Source of the DNA: Lolium rigidum
Lineage: Eukaryota > Streptophyta > Magnoliopsida > Poales > Poaceae
Length of the DNA: 64,000 nt
Assembly (NCBI RefSeq): GCF_022539505.1
Contig: NC_061514.1
Span: 332,613,090 to 332,677,089 of the forward strand
Direction: 5' to 3'
Shown here in pieces: positions 11,778 through 23,679 of this stretch. Position numbers and translations under genes: made by a program. The stretch's first letter is position 1. Each line of letters starts with the position of its first letter. The notes below the pieces were generated by a model, which searched no databases, was not told the DNA's origin, and saw only the letters and a list, made by a program, of their open reading frames with translations.

Positions 11778-14471
11778 TTAATAATCCATTCGCGGGAAAT
11801 AGTATTTGAAGCAAAAGAGAGCTTCAAGAGGCAAGTTCAAAACAAATTTAAGTCTAACATGCTTCCTGTGAAGAGGAATCTTGTACACAAATGAATTCAT
11901 GAAGAACAAAGTGACAAGCATAAGAGGATAAAACACGAGTAACTTCCAGATTCTCAACATAAAGAGGGGAAACTTAATATTATTAAGATGCATATAACCA
12001 TATTTCCCTCTCTCATAATAACTTTCAGTAGCATCATTGATGAAATCCACAATATACCCATCACTTAAAACATTCTTATCATTATGCATAGAAGTATCAT
12101 TAATTTTGGCATAAGGAGAGTTCTTTTCATTAATAGTAATTGGAGCAGGATTATTATCAAGAATTTGAACATGGTAAACAAGTTGCATATTAAGGGAATT
12201 GTTTTTGGTAACCCAATCATGACTATGACAAGTTTCATAAGGATAGTTAGAACCTATATCATAGCATTCTTTGTAATGAACATCAGAGATCGGAAGCACA
12301 GTGTCATCATAAGAAATAGAATAGTTATCTTTCACAATCGGTTTATCTGTGTCCACACCATTATTGTTATTAGAAGGAGATGTATCAAGAACATAATGAC
12401 TAGTAGCTAAAGGATTTGCAAACACCTCTTCCCCAAGCTTAGAGCTTTCTATATCATTATGGGAGGAAGCATGGGTAACACTGACACTATGGCAATCATT
12501 ATCATCATCTTCAGAATTAGTTTCCCAGAGATTTGTAATATCAAAAGTAGTGTGCTCATTCAAATCATGATCGCTAATGTATGTAAAGGTCATAGGAAGA
12601 TCATCGTATTCAGATTCATTGTCACAATAATCATTAGGAGCAACATACTTACGGTTACCTAGCGTTATCTCATTCACGCGGGGATATGCTGTTACCTCTT
12701 TCTTTTTATTCCCCTTATTCTTCTTCTTCTTCTTCGTTCCCTTCTTCTTCTTCTCCTTCTCCTTTTCCTTGTTCCCTTCTTCAGGAGGGAGAGGCTTGAA
12801 GGGTGGCTTGTCCGCATAACCTGATTTACTTTCAGAAACAATAGAAGAAACTTGGGAGGAACCCTCCTTTTCATTAATTAGTTGAAAACACACAACGGTC
12901 CTATCATATTTTGGCAAGGTGTCATCTTCTAAAATATTTTGTATGTAAGTATTTGTATGGCTATTATCAATGCAATAAGAAAAACACCCATGCAGGACAT
13001 CATCAATATCAAGATCACTCATATGTAACAAAGAGATTTTTCTCGACGCGTTCTTCACACCCCAAAAATAAAGTAAGTTCATCATGCTGATTAGGAGTAA
13101 TTTCATCATCACAATACAAATTTGCAGCACTCATTGGGTTCAAATTATCATTGGAGGAGCATTGAAAATTAAAATGACCCACTTCATGGCAAACTTCACA
13201 AATAAAAGGATAAAGGGTACAAACTTTTTTACCAAGATCATCTAAAGCCCTAAACCACTTTCTAGTTCTTTCATTAGCATGATGGATACAATATTCATCT
13301 TTGATTTGATTAATTCCACAAGGTCTATGTATTCCACAAAAATTAACATGTTTATAGGAAATAGCATTCTTAGGAGTTTGAGCATTATTGCAATTATTAA
13401 CAACAATTTCATTCTTCATGCAAGCCTCTTTAAAAGGTTCATGATACTTATCAAAATTCTTTTTAGGCAATTCAAAATGAGAAGCAAAGGCTTTATAAAG
13501 ATTTGCAGCAACTTGAGAGTCAAGACCATAAGTAGCACTCATATTTCGAAATTTATCGGTATCCATAAAAGCTTCAATGCATTCATAATCATAATTTATA
13601 CCCGACTCTTTACCTTTGTCGTTCTCCCATCCTTCGGCGTTGTCCTCAATCCGATCAAGAAGATCCCACCTAGCTTCAACCTCCTTGCTTGTGAAAGATC
13701 CCTCCAAACACGCGTCCGGATAGTCCTTGTGTTGTCCCGAAAGCCTCGCATAAAAATTATTAACAATAACATTACGGGGAAGCTCATGAATGGGACATTT
13801 GAGCATTAGTGATTTCAATCTCCCCCATGCTTGAGAAATACTCTCCCCATCACGAGGATAAAAGTTATAAATATAATTCCTATCAATATGCACTTCATGC
13901 GGAGGATAAAATTTAGAATAAAAGAGAGATGCAATTTCCTCCCAACCAAGAGAATGTCTATTCTCCAACAATTTATACCAATGCGCCGCTTTACCAGACA
14001 GATGAAACGGAGAATAGCTTCTTCCTCACTTCATCCATAGAGATACTTGCACACTTGAATAACCCGCATAATTCGTGCAAAAACAGTAAATGATCTCTAG
14101 GATGAACGGTTCCATCCCCTTTATAGTGATTGTCCATAACACGTTCAATAATTTTCATAGGTATTTTATATGGAGTACTTTCAGTAGGTGCATTTAAAAT
14201 ATCACAAGCATCATTAGAGTTATCGCATATGGGAGATAAAGTATTATCAGAGCAAATTTTCTCCCCTAAAGATGGGAAGCTAAAAAGATCATGAAAACCA
14301 GCTTCCCCAAGCTTAGACTTCTCCATAGCATTAGCAAGTAATTGCATTCATACTAATAACATCGCTACTAGCATGCAAATAAGGTTCCATTGGTTTTTTA
14401 ATGTTCACACCAAACAATTCTAAATCAGGAAAAAGATTAAAAAGCTCACTAAATTTTTTGTTGTTTTCCAT
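11778..14471 (-). pseudogene. Gag-like ORF of element X1 (frameshifted)
   Basis: An ATG at 14471 starts MENNKKFSELFNLFPDL. The coding region then runs through three overlapping open stretches (14347-13991, 13971-13015, 13130-11778), implying at least two frame breaks. The middle piece has a retrotransposon gag domain (SLGWEEIASLFYSKFYPP, SISQAWGRLKSLMLKCP) and a CEVCHEVGHFNFQC zinc knuckle. The C-terminal piece is acidic with a Lys-rich tract near 12700-12770 and ends in a hydrophobic segment shared with the ORF at 22936-23679. Gag forms the particle that packages the RNA. The hydrophobic end is not typical of gag. Confidence 0.75.
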
Positions 14472-14613
14472 TATGCCTAACTAGTGAAAATAAAAACAAG
14501 AAACAAAAAGATGCAATTGCAGGATCTAAAGGAAATAGCTTCGAGCACAAACACAATGGCGCCGTGAAAGTATCGTTACACGGAACCGGAGTATGAGTGC
14601 CTTTTTACCTTTC

Positions 14614-14631
14614 CTCCCGGCAACGGCGCCG
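14614..14631 (-). other. Primer-binding site of X1 (tRNA-Asp type, two differences)
   Basis: On the minus strand, ten bases after the LTR end, the sequence reads CGGCGCCGTTGCCGGGAG. The complement of the plant tRNA-Asp(GTC) 3' end is TGGCGCCGTTGCCGGGGA. The first base and one G differ. The intact form is present at 48927-48944. Confidence 0.7.
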
Positions 14632-14641
14632 GAAAAGTGCT

Positions 14642-16135
14642 TGATGTCTACGTTCCCCCTCCTTTCCCGTAGACGGTGTTGGGCCTCCAAGAGCGAGAGG
14701 TTTGTAGAACAACGAGCAAGTTTTCCCTTAAGTGGATCACCCAAGGTTTATCGAACTCGGGGAGGAAGAGGTCAAAGATATCCCTCTCATGCAACCCCGC
14801 AACCACAAAGCAAGAAGTCTCTTGTGTCCCCAACACACCAAATAGGTGTACTAGTTCGGCGAAGAGATAGTGAAATACAGGTGGTATGAATAAGTAGCAA
14901 CGGTGCCGTAGAAAATAGCTTGTCGGGCGTGTAGTTGATGGTGGTAGTATTGCAGCGATGAGTAACGCGAAGAAAACAGTAAACAAGCAGTAGTAACTCA
15001 GCAGTATTTAGGAACAAGGCCTAGGGATTACACTTTCACTAGTGGACACTCTCAACATTGATCACATAACAGAATAGATAAATACATACTCTACACTTTT
15101 GTTGGATGATGAACACATTGCGTAGGATTACACGAACCCTCAATGCCGGAGTTAACAAGCTCCACAATAATGCTCATGTTTTAGTAACCTTTAGTGTAAG
15201 ATAGATCAACGAGACTAAACCAAGTACTAGCATAGCATGCACACTGTAACCTTCATGCATATGTAGGAGGAATAGATCACATCAATATTATCATAGCAAT
15301 AGTTAACTTCACAATCCACAAGAGATCATGATCATAGCATAAACCAAGTACTAACACGGTGCACACACTGTCGCCTTTACACACGTGCAGGAGGAATAGA
15401 ACTACTTTAATAACATCACTAGAGTAGCACATAGATGAATTGTGATACAAAACTCATATGAATCTCAATCATGTAAAGCAGCTCATGAGATTATTGTATT
15501 GAGGTACATGGGAGAGAGATGAACCACATAGCTACAGCGAAGCCCTCAGCCTCGGGGTGGATTACTCCCTCCTCATCATGGAGGCAGCGATGGCGGTGAA
15601 GACGGCGATGGAGACGGCTCCGGGGGCAATTCCCCGTCCCGGCAGGGTGCCGGAACAGAGACTTCTGTCCCCCGAATTGGAGTTTCGCGATGTGGCGGCG
15701 CCCCTGGAGTCTTTCTGGAGGTTCGTCTTTTCTTGTCGATGTTTTTAGGTCACGACGGCTTAAATAGGCGAAGAATCGGAGTCGGAGGGGCCACGGGGTG
15801 GTGCCACCATAGGGGGGCGCCCCCCCCCCCTTGGGCCGCGCGGCCAGGTGGTGTGGGCCCCCCGGCACCTCTCTGGCCCTTCTCCGGTGCTCTGGAAGCT
15901 TCGCGAAATTATAAGATCCCCGGAATTGATTTCGTCCGATTCCGAAAATATTTCCTTACTAGGATTTCTGAAACCAAAAACAGCAGAAAACAGACAATCG
16001 GCCTTTCGGCATCTCGTCAATAGGTTAGTTCCGGAAAACGCATAAAAATGATATAAAGTGTGAACAAAACATGTTGGTATTGTCATAAAACAAGCATGGA
16101 ACATCGGAAATTATAGATACGTTGGAGACGTATCA
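14642..16135 (-). repeat. 5' LTR of element X1
   Basis: Runs from TGATGTCTACG to GACGTATCA on the plus strand, followed by the TSD GCCTC. Read on the minus strand it starts TGATACGTCTCCAACGTATC, the same U3 start as the LTRs at 21035, 26127 and 47461 and, in part, the second LTR family at 52805-64000. Confidence 0.9.
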
Positions 16136-16553
16136 GCCTCTCCATTGAATTTCGCCTTAAGATGAGTAGGAAAGTTTCGGAGATAGGATGGAGGATGATG
16201 AGATTTTGATTTACCAGGAACCTCCCATGAGCCTTCCGAATCTGAGACCTCAGCCAACAATGATTTCCTCGTGACCTTTCCATGAAACAGATTGAAAGAG
16301 CATGTGAAATCCGCGCACTTAAAGAAATCCAGGGCATGAATAAAATGTCCCACCCTATTAGATGCCACACGAAATCTGAAAGTATGATCATATAACCAAA
16401 CAACCTGGAGCCGATCTGCATATCCTCCAATACAAGATTCCAAAGCCAGGGACACATTTTCCTCATTGAGATGAAAGGTGAAATCCGAGAATTTTGCAAC
16501 CATGTAGAAACCAGACGAGGGAATACCATCTTGCAGATGCACCGAAGATTTAG
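16136..16553 (-). mobile_element. LINE, 5' part of ORF1
   Basis: A minus-strand open frame from 16542 (MHLQDGIPSSGFYMVAKFSD) carries the N-terminal block of a plant LINE ORF1 and continues in frame into 7702 if the X1 insertion is skipped. Its upstream end is cut at about 16548-16553 by the long LTR. The five bases TTTAG at the junction also occur just before the matching point in the other LTR copy (32771-32775), which suggests a microhomology breakpoint. Confidence 0.75.
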
Positions 16554-19500
16554 TGGAATATAGTTAGGTAATGCACTATATTTGGCATAGTTGTTATTGA
16601 AGTTCATCACAATGTTGTGATGCTAAGCATGAATAGGTAAGGTTGATGTCTCTGAGGAGTGGAACTAGGGTTTACACTTGGATGATCCTACTTGATCATC
16701 TAGTTTTATTTGGATGAGAACATAAATTAACAATTAATTAGTGATAGGGTTCCTATATTCTATGTGAATATGATCAAGCATTGAGTTGCTCATTATGATC
16801 CTATGAATGAAGATAAAATATCATGATCACATGTTTAACCTAGGGTTTAGGTTTAGAAACAATTTAAGGTTCACATGAAGTAATGGAGCTAGGGTTTCTA
16901 ATTGAATTTAGGGGTTTAGGGTTTCACAAGAAATGATAAGGTTGTAATTTCATTCAATAAGGATTTAGGGTTTTATATTTTTCATACAATTCTAAAATAA
17001 TAACTTGTGGATTAAAGTTGGGTTGAGAAATTTCTTTTTATAATAAACGTTAATAATGGTTTTTAGTATTTTTCTGAGTTGAATTTAATTTTACATGAAT
17101 TTGGCAAAGTGTGAATGATTTTCTAGAAAAGAAATTTAACAAAAGGCTAAAATAGCAAAGTTGACTGGTCCAATTGGACCAGACCGAATTGGCCCATGAG
17201 GCTCAAACCGACCGGGTCGGCTTGGCCTAGGTTGGGTTCAACCCAACCTCGACCCACCTCTCGCTCTCCTCTCTCTTTCTTTCGTCCACGCACACGAGCA
17301 CACGCGCATGAGTCTCTGCTCGCCCCGTGACCGTCGTCGCCGGTCGCCTTACTCCGGCCGCCGCTGGCCGCATCTTCCGCCGTCGTTGGCCGGTGAGGCT
17401 CCGCCTTCCTCTCCTCGCTCTCCTCCATCTACACTCCCCTCTCCTAGATGCCCCCGTCGCGCGAACTCACCCCCAAGACTCCGTCGCGTCGCCGCCGTAG
17501 TCCGGCCGCTTCCGACCCTCTCGGGTTCCGGCGAGTTGGGGTTCTTGCTTCCCCGACGAGCTCTACCACTCCCCTCTGTCGATTTGAACTTCGTGGTCTC
17601 TAGCGGTCGGCCCCGACCCCGGAACCCTAGCTACTTATTTGTGTTGGTTCTGGCCACCACCAGCCTCGGCGAGCACCGCCGTCTACCGTCGCGCCGCTTC
17701 TCTGGCTGCTCCCGTACGTCGACGAGATGCTGCTCTGGCATGGTCGTCCGTGCCTCCGCTCCTTGCTCTCCTTCGACCTCGTTACTGACCACTACCCCGG
17801 TGCCCCTCTTTGGCTCGCCATGATTTGATGGTGGTGCTTGAGATGGTCCGAGTGGTGTTGGTGTGGTGGTGGTGATACTTCGGTCGTGTGTCGACCACTT
17901 GTCTCGACGCCGGCGGGACGGCCACCGATGTGCAACCCCGGCGTCCGTGTACCGGTGATGACTATCGCATCCTCGACGCCGGATGGATGGTGTCGCGGAC
18001 GCAACCCCGGCGTCGACCTCTTCCTCTATTCGCCCGAACCACCGTGAGCTATTCCCCTTTCTTGACTCTGCCTATTATCATGCATGGGTGGCTTGTGCTT
18101 GTGTAAATTGCTCCATTTTGGATGATGTAGATATCCCGAGCATGTGTGGCTTCGTCTAATTATTTCGGTTAAATATGATTGGGCTTAATTGATAGCTTGT
18201 TGTGGCTAGATGCCTTGCTGGTGGCTTATTGATTACTTTGAATCATTCCGAGTCCGCTAAGCTTGATAGATGTGCATTTGTACTACATATTCAGTGATGC
18301 TATTTTATATCTCTCGAATTGGTATTGCTCCCTATCACTGGTGATATGATTTTGTAGCTGTCCAACTTGACAGTGAATATATGATCCTGGACAAGCTTGT
18401 CTTGGTGGTGTATTGAGATTTATCTCTGGACAGATATGCTACTTATAAACAGATACTTTGTATGGTGGTTAGCTTGTGCTTAAGCTGATGTTCTTACAGA
18501 CTTAGGTTTAATGTCGTTTCTTCCTTTGCATAAGTACCCATGTGCTTTCTAATTACCCCTATATATCCTGTGGTGCCTCATATGAGTGTGCACAGGATAC
18601 ATATGTATGAATAGGATCTGGTACTATAGGTGCTTGTGTAAAATGAGAATTAGGCATTGACCATAGCTGTAGGGTCAGATGATGCAGTCTGTCCATTCCA
18701 GGCCCATAGTGATGCTTGAATTGATTTTAATGGACAGATCTATGCTTGCTCCAGCCGATGATGCACTGCTGGTTAATAGGAACAGATGCTTGTGCTTGAT
18801 CTTGTAGCCTTGCCAATGATGCAAAGGCAGAGGCCCAAACTTGTGATAAGAACAGATGCTAAAATATGTGATTTAATTCTCTCGGGAGGATTCTTGCATA
18901 GCATCTCTATGCCGGATCGAGAGAAATAGATCCCTCCAATCCTCCTAGATAAAAATCTAGTGGAAGGGTAGATGGATCTACTTGCTTGGTATTTTCTACT
19001 TTATTTCTTCTCATGTGATTATGCAAATCTAAGAACGGATATATGATCAAGCCTATGAATTTCTACTCGTTGCTCTTGGTAGCTTGGTCTCCTGGATACC
19101 GAAACACCACCTCCTTGTGGTTAGCTTCGCACCCGTTGCTGCCTCTATTTCTTCCTAAGATCTGGCTGCTAAATAGGTGACTGCTATGTATTGCTGGTAT
19201 GTTCTAGTGGTTTGGATAGTGGAGATATTTGTGGAAATAGCTATTGTTCTTGTTTGAGCTGGTGGATATAAAATGGGTTTCTTCTGTTCTAGCTACTATA
19301 CTATAGCTGTTGATGCTGTTCTTGAATCTTGATATCTTGGCTGTTCTAGGAATCTGAATGAAGAGCTACTTGTTCTGGCATGTGAAATGAACTGTTGTTC
19401 TAGGGCTTGCTGGTGCATGGTGCGGCTGGATGTAGTGGCTTGCTTTTGTATTACCAGACAGTTGCTGTGCAGTTGACAACACACTGCCCTGTATTCTGTG

Positions 19501-20502
19501 ACTGTGCTGCTTGTGTGGGTGCCTCACTATCTAGTGTAAGAGGACAACATTCCTTTCTCTTCCTCCTTGAGCAAGCAACGTCAGGTTGCTCTTATCTCAC
19601 AACTTGAGCTTTACTTTTGGTACTGCCAAGTGGAAACTACTCAGGTTGAGCTTAGGGTCATGCTCGACTCATCCATGTCAGACATGGTTCATTTATATGC
19701 ATTTGTGGGTTTGGTTTAAATAGGGACTTAACTAGATTAGAGGGAAAATAATTTATTGCTTTTGTTGCCTATTCAAATGGATCAGATTTTGTGGCCCAAT
19801 ATCCTTTTGTTGCCTACTTGCTGATGGTTGCCTAATGATCCTAATTGGTTCCGAAGTCCCATTTGTTGCCTAAGATAAACAATTCCCTCTAATCGCATTC
19901 GAATATTAGAACAGGTGTCTAATGTCCCGAAGTTGAGTTCCAATATCAAAATGCCTCATCCTTGATGATGGCGACATTTTAACCATAACACAATTTACTT
20001 TCCTTTTGTCTTTGTTGTTTCTTTTTGCAGGGAAAGAAGAACAAGAAATGTTAGGAAGATTTAGTTTAGGAATTCTTTTAGTTCCATTTTGCAATCTCAT
20101 ACTTCTTGTGTAACTTGTAATATTTCAATAAGTGTTGTAATAATTCTTATGTGAATTGTTATTTATAATATTTGATTCTCATTTATTATTTATATTTACT
20201 TTGTATTTATATAATTGTTTAGAATTCTAATTCTAATTCAAATTCTTATTTGAAATTATGTCTCTCATATTTGAATTTGAATTCAAACCATTTCCCTCGA
20301 AAACATAATAAATCAACAAAGGTCATGTCGAAATTTATCGCACTTGTGTCGATGACATAGATCAATTCCATTGACACAAGAGAAACCTCGATCACTTTGT
20401 GTTTTAGTTGAACGCGCGAAAATTCCCCGGATTTTCTATGCATGAATGCAATGCACACATCCGTTTTCTCTCTTTTTGTAACCCCAATCCCGGGATATTA
20501 CG
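16554..20502 (-). repeat. 3' LTR of element E (probably truncated)
   Basis: Matches 32776-36733 along its full length, with differences mostly at CAG/CTG sites. On the minus strand it starts CGTAATATCCCGGGATTGG (the partner starts TGTAATATCCCAGG). If the PBS at 30469 marks the true LTR end, this copy lacks about 2.3 kb of the LTR's 3' part. It contains degenerate TTTAGGG motifs near 16836-16975 and a GC-rich block at 17230-18050. Confidence 0.75.
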
Positions 20503-21034
20503 ATCTCTCCCCTTAAACTAAACTTCGTCCTCGAAGTTTGAACTCTCTTACGTTTCCGGAGCGTGGATCCGACTTATGCAGTACTACGACTTCTCTCGAA
20601 CTCCGTGGTGATCTCACTAGATATAATTGAATATATCTCTTGTCCAGATTCTTCCCGGAATCCACCGGGTTTTGTCTTACTTGTGCTTTCATACTTCGAG
20701 TAAATATTACTCTCTTTCTCAAGTTATAGTCCACTTCTTACTTCCTCGAGGTATAAACCTCGGCTTCTGGTCTGACATCCTTCTGAAAGTAGTGTTCGAT
20801 AATCTTATGAAAATAAGATCGAACTTTCTCTGAGTTCAGACCTTCATCACTATCTTGCTCAAAGTATTGATTCATATTGGATCCAACTCGATCCTCGCTC
20901 TCCCCCTTAGGAATGTCCTAATGGTTGCTAAGCTCATCTTCCCCAACCAACTAGCTCCTTGGTTAGGCTATATGTCTTTTCCTTGGCTTACTATTGTACT
21001 TTTCTAGGGTATCCTATTTGGATTGGTGGTGTAC
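20503..21034 (-). other. 3' internal end and polypurine tract of element E
   Basis: On the minus strand, a TCGAGGACGAAGTTTAGTTT-type end is followed by a purine-rich tract and the LTR, as seen in grass gypsy elements. A short basic open frame (20734-20513) could be the last codons of pol, but it is not identifiable. The stretch ends at the TE2 insertion, where TGTAC is the TSD. Confidence 0.55.
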
Positions 21035-22772
21035 TGATACGTCTCCAACGTATCGATAATTTCTTGTGTTCCATGCCACATTATTGATGTTATCTACATG
21101 TTTTATGCACACTTTATGTCATATTCGTGCATTTTCTGGAACTAACCTATTAACAAGATGCCGAAGTGCCGCTTCTCGTTTTCTGCTGTTTTTGGTTTCA
21201 GAAATCCTAGTAACGAAATATTCTCGAATCGGACGAAATCAACGCCAAAGTTCCTATTTTCATCGGAAGCATCCGGAACACCCGGAAGGACCGGAGGGGG
21301 CCACAGGGCCACCAAACCCTAGGGCCGGCGCGGCCGGAGGGGGCCGCGCCGCCCTATGGTGTGGCCCCCCGTCAGCCCTCCTGCGCCGCCTCTTCGCCTA
21401 TAAGAAGCCCCCGGATCAGAAAACCCGATACCAATTGACGAAACCCACGTAAACCCGCCGCAGCCGCCGCCATCGCGAAGCCAAGATCCGGGGACAGGAT
21501 CTCTGTTCCGGCACCTCGCCGGAGCGGGGAAGTGCCCCGGAAGGCTTCTCCATCGACACCGCTGCCATCTCCACCGCCATCTTCATCACCGCTGCTGCTC
21601 CCATGAGGAGGGAGTAGTTCTCCATCGAGGCTCGGGGCTGTACCGGTAGCTATGTGGTTCATCTCTCTCCTATGTAGTTCAATACAATAATCTCATGAGC
21701 TGCCCTACATGATTGAGATTCATATGATGATGCTTGTAATCTAGATGTCATTATGCTAGTCAAGTGGGTTTTACTTATGTGATCTCCGGAGACTCCTCGT
21801 CCCACGTGTGTAAAGGTGACAGTGTGTGCACCGTGTGGGTCTCTTAGGCTAGATTTCACGAATACTTATTCACTCGTTGAATGGTGTAGTGAGGTGCTTA
21901 TTTATATCTCTTTATGATTGCAGCATGTTGTATCACAATTTATCTATGTGCAACTCTAGTGATTTGTTATTAAAGTAGTTTATTCCTCCTGCATGTGTGC
22001 AAAGGTGACGATGCGTGCACCGTGTTAGTACTTGGTTTATGCTATGATCATGATCTCTTGTAGATTGTGGAGTTAACTATTGCTATGATAATATTGATGT
22101 GATCTATTCCTCCTACATATGCATGAAGGTGACAGTGTGCATGCTATGCTAGTACTTGGTTTAGTCTGTTGATCTATCTTACACTAAAGGTTACTAAAAC
22201 ATGAGCATTATTGTGGAGCTTGTTAACTCCGGCATTGAGGGTTCGTGTAATCCTACGCAATGTGTTCATCATCCAACAAAAGTGTAGAGTATGCATTTAT
22301 CTATTCTGTTATGTGATCAATGTTGAGAGTGTCCACTAGTGAAAGTGTAATCCCTAGGCCTTGTTCCTAAATACTGCTGAGTTACTACTGCTTGTTTACT
22401 ACTGCTGCGTTACTACCGCTGAGTTACTATTGCTTGTTTACTACTCGCTTGTTTACTACTCGCTGCGTTACTATCGCTTGTTTACTCGTCCCGGCGTAGC
22501 ACTTTTCTCGCCGTTGCTACTACTTATTCATACCACCTGTATTTCACTATCTCTTCGCCGAACTAGTGCACCTATTAGGTGTGTTGGGGACACAAGAGAC
22601 TTCTTGCTTTGTGGTTGCAGTGGTTGCATGAGAGGGATATCTTTGACCTCTTCCTCCCCGAGTTCGATAAACCTTGGGTATCCACTTAAGGGAAACTTGT
22701 CGCTGTTCTACAAACCTCTCGCTCTTGGAGGCCCAACACCGTCTACAAGAATAGAAGCTCCCGTAGACATCA
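21035..22772 (+). repeat. 5' LTR of TE2
   Basis: Starts TGATACGTCTCC, ends GTAGACATCA. A TATA-like TATAAG lies at 21399-21404 after a GC-rich stretch. It would drive rightward transcription through the internal ORF. Confidence 0.92.
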
Positions 22773-22782
22773 AGCACTTTTC

Positions 22783-22800
22783 CGGCGCCGTTGTCGGGAG
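22783..22800 (+). other. Primer-binding site of TE2 (tRNA-Asp type, degenerate)
   Basis: The sequence CGGCGCCGTTGTCGGGAG starts ten bases after the 5' LTR. It departs from the tRNA-Asp complement TGGCGCCGTTGCCGGGGA at the first base, one internal C to T, and a missing G. Confidence 0.65.
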
Positions 22801-22935
22801 GAAAGGTAAAAGGCTCTCATACTACGGTCTCGTGTAAAGTATTTTTCTCGGCGCCGTCGTGTGTGTGCTCGAAGCTATTTCCTTTAGATCCTGCAATTGC
22901 ATCTTGTTGTTTCTTGTTTACACTAGTTTGGCATA

Positions 22936-23679
22936 ATGTACAAGAGTGAGCTTCTTATTCTATTTCCTGATTTAAAACATGGATTGTTTGATGCGAAAAT
23001 TAAAAAACCTATGAAATCTTCTTTGCATGCCGGTAGTGATATTAGTATGAACGCTTTGAACACCATTGTTGACAATAATATAGAAAGTTCTAAGCTTGGG
23101 GAAGCTGGTTTTCATGATATTTTTAGTCCCCCAAGCATTGAGGAGAAAATTTACTTTGATGATTCTTTACCTCCTATTTATGATGATTATAATGATAGTG
23201 GTCTTTTGGTGCCACCTACTATGGAGAGTGAATTTGATTATGATTACAATATGCCTCCTATATTTGATGATGAGAATAATAATGATAGCTACTTTGTTGA
23301 ATTTGCTCCCACTACAACTAATAAAATTGATTATGCTTATGTTGGGAGTAGTAATAATTTTATGCATGAGACTCATGATAAGAATGTTTCATTTGATAGT
23401 TATATTGTTGAGTTTGCTCATGACACTACTGAAAGTTATTATGAGAGAGGAAAATATGGTTGTAGAAATTTTCATGTTACTAAAATGCCTCTCTATGTGC
23501 TGAAATTTTTGAAGCTATACTTGTTTTATCTTCCTATGCTTGTTACTTTGCTCTTCATGAACTTGTTTATTTACAAGATTCCTATGCATAGGAAGCATGT
23601 TAGACTTAAATGTGTTTTGAATTTGCCTCTTGATGCTCTCTTTTGCTTAACATACTATTTCTTGCGAGTGCATCATTAA
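22936..23679 (+). CDS. Small acidic ORF of TE2 with hydrophobic C-terminus, function unknown
   Basis: An intact 247-codon frame from a true ATG. Residues 1-70 (MYKSELLILFPDLKHGLFDA, later SSKLGEAGFHDIFS) match the start of the X1 gag-like ORF. Residues 145-247 (DSYIVEFAHDTTESYYERGK and after) match its end. The whole gag core and zinc knuckle between them are absent. Residues 70-145 are rich in Asp, Asn and Tyr. Two hydrophobic stretches at about 191-213 and 226-243 flank a basic HRKHVRLK. The frame is open although the element is non-autonomous. It may be a remnant or a selected cargo, and no family function is known to me. Confidence 0.6.
   Translation: MYKSELLILFPDLKHGLFDAKIKKPMKSSLHAGSDISMNALNTIVDNNIESSKLGEAGFHDIFSPPSIEEKIYFDDSLPPIYDDYNDSGLLVPPTMESEFDYDYNMPPIFDDENNNDSYFVEFAPTTTNKIDYAYVGSSNNFMHETHDKNVSFDSYIVEFAHDTTESYYERGKYGCRNFHVTKMPLYVLKFLKLYLFYLPMLVTLLFMNLFIYKIPMHRKHVRLKCVLNLPLDALFCLTYYFLRVHH

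Larger units (their letters stand above)
7703..16135 (-). mobile_element. Complete non-autonomous LTR retrotransposon X1, TSD GCCTC
   Basis: Two near-identical LTRs (7703-9190 and 14642-16135) flank a 5.45 kb internal region. GCCTC is present immediately outside both ends (7698-7702 and 16136-16140), a perfect 5-bp target duplication. Orientation is minus: the PBS lies next to the right LTR and a polypurine-tract-like sequence next to the left LTR. The only coding material is a gag-like ORF with a CX2CX4HX4C knuckle. No protease, reverse transcriptase or integrase was found, so it depends on another element. It is inserted in LINE ORF1. Confidence 0.9.

Noticed and set aside
17308..18106. Plus-strand open frames in the GC-rich part of the E LTR (and the copies at 33419-34270)
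   Set aside because: They differ between the two LTR copies through indels and have no recognisable domain. Treated as LTR sequence, with the possible spliced unit kept as a finding only.
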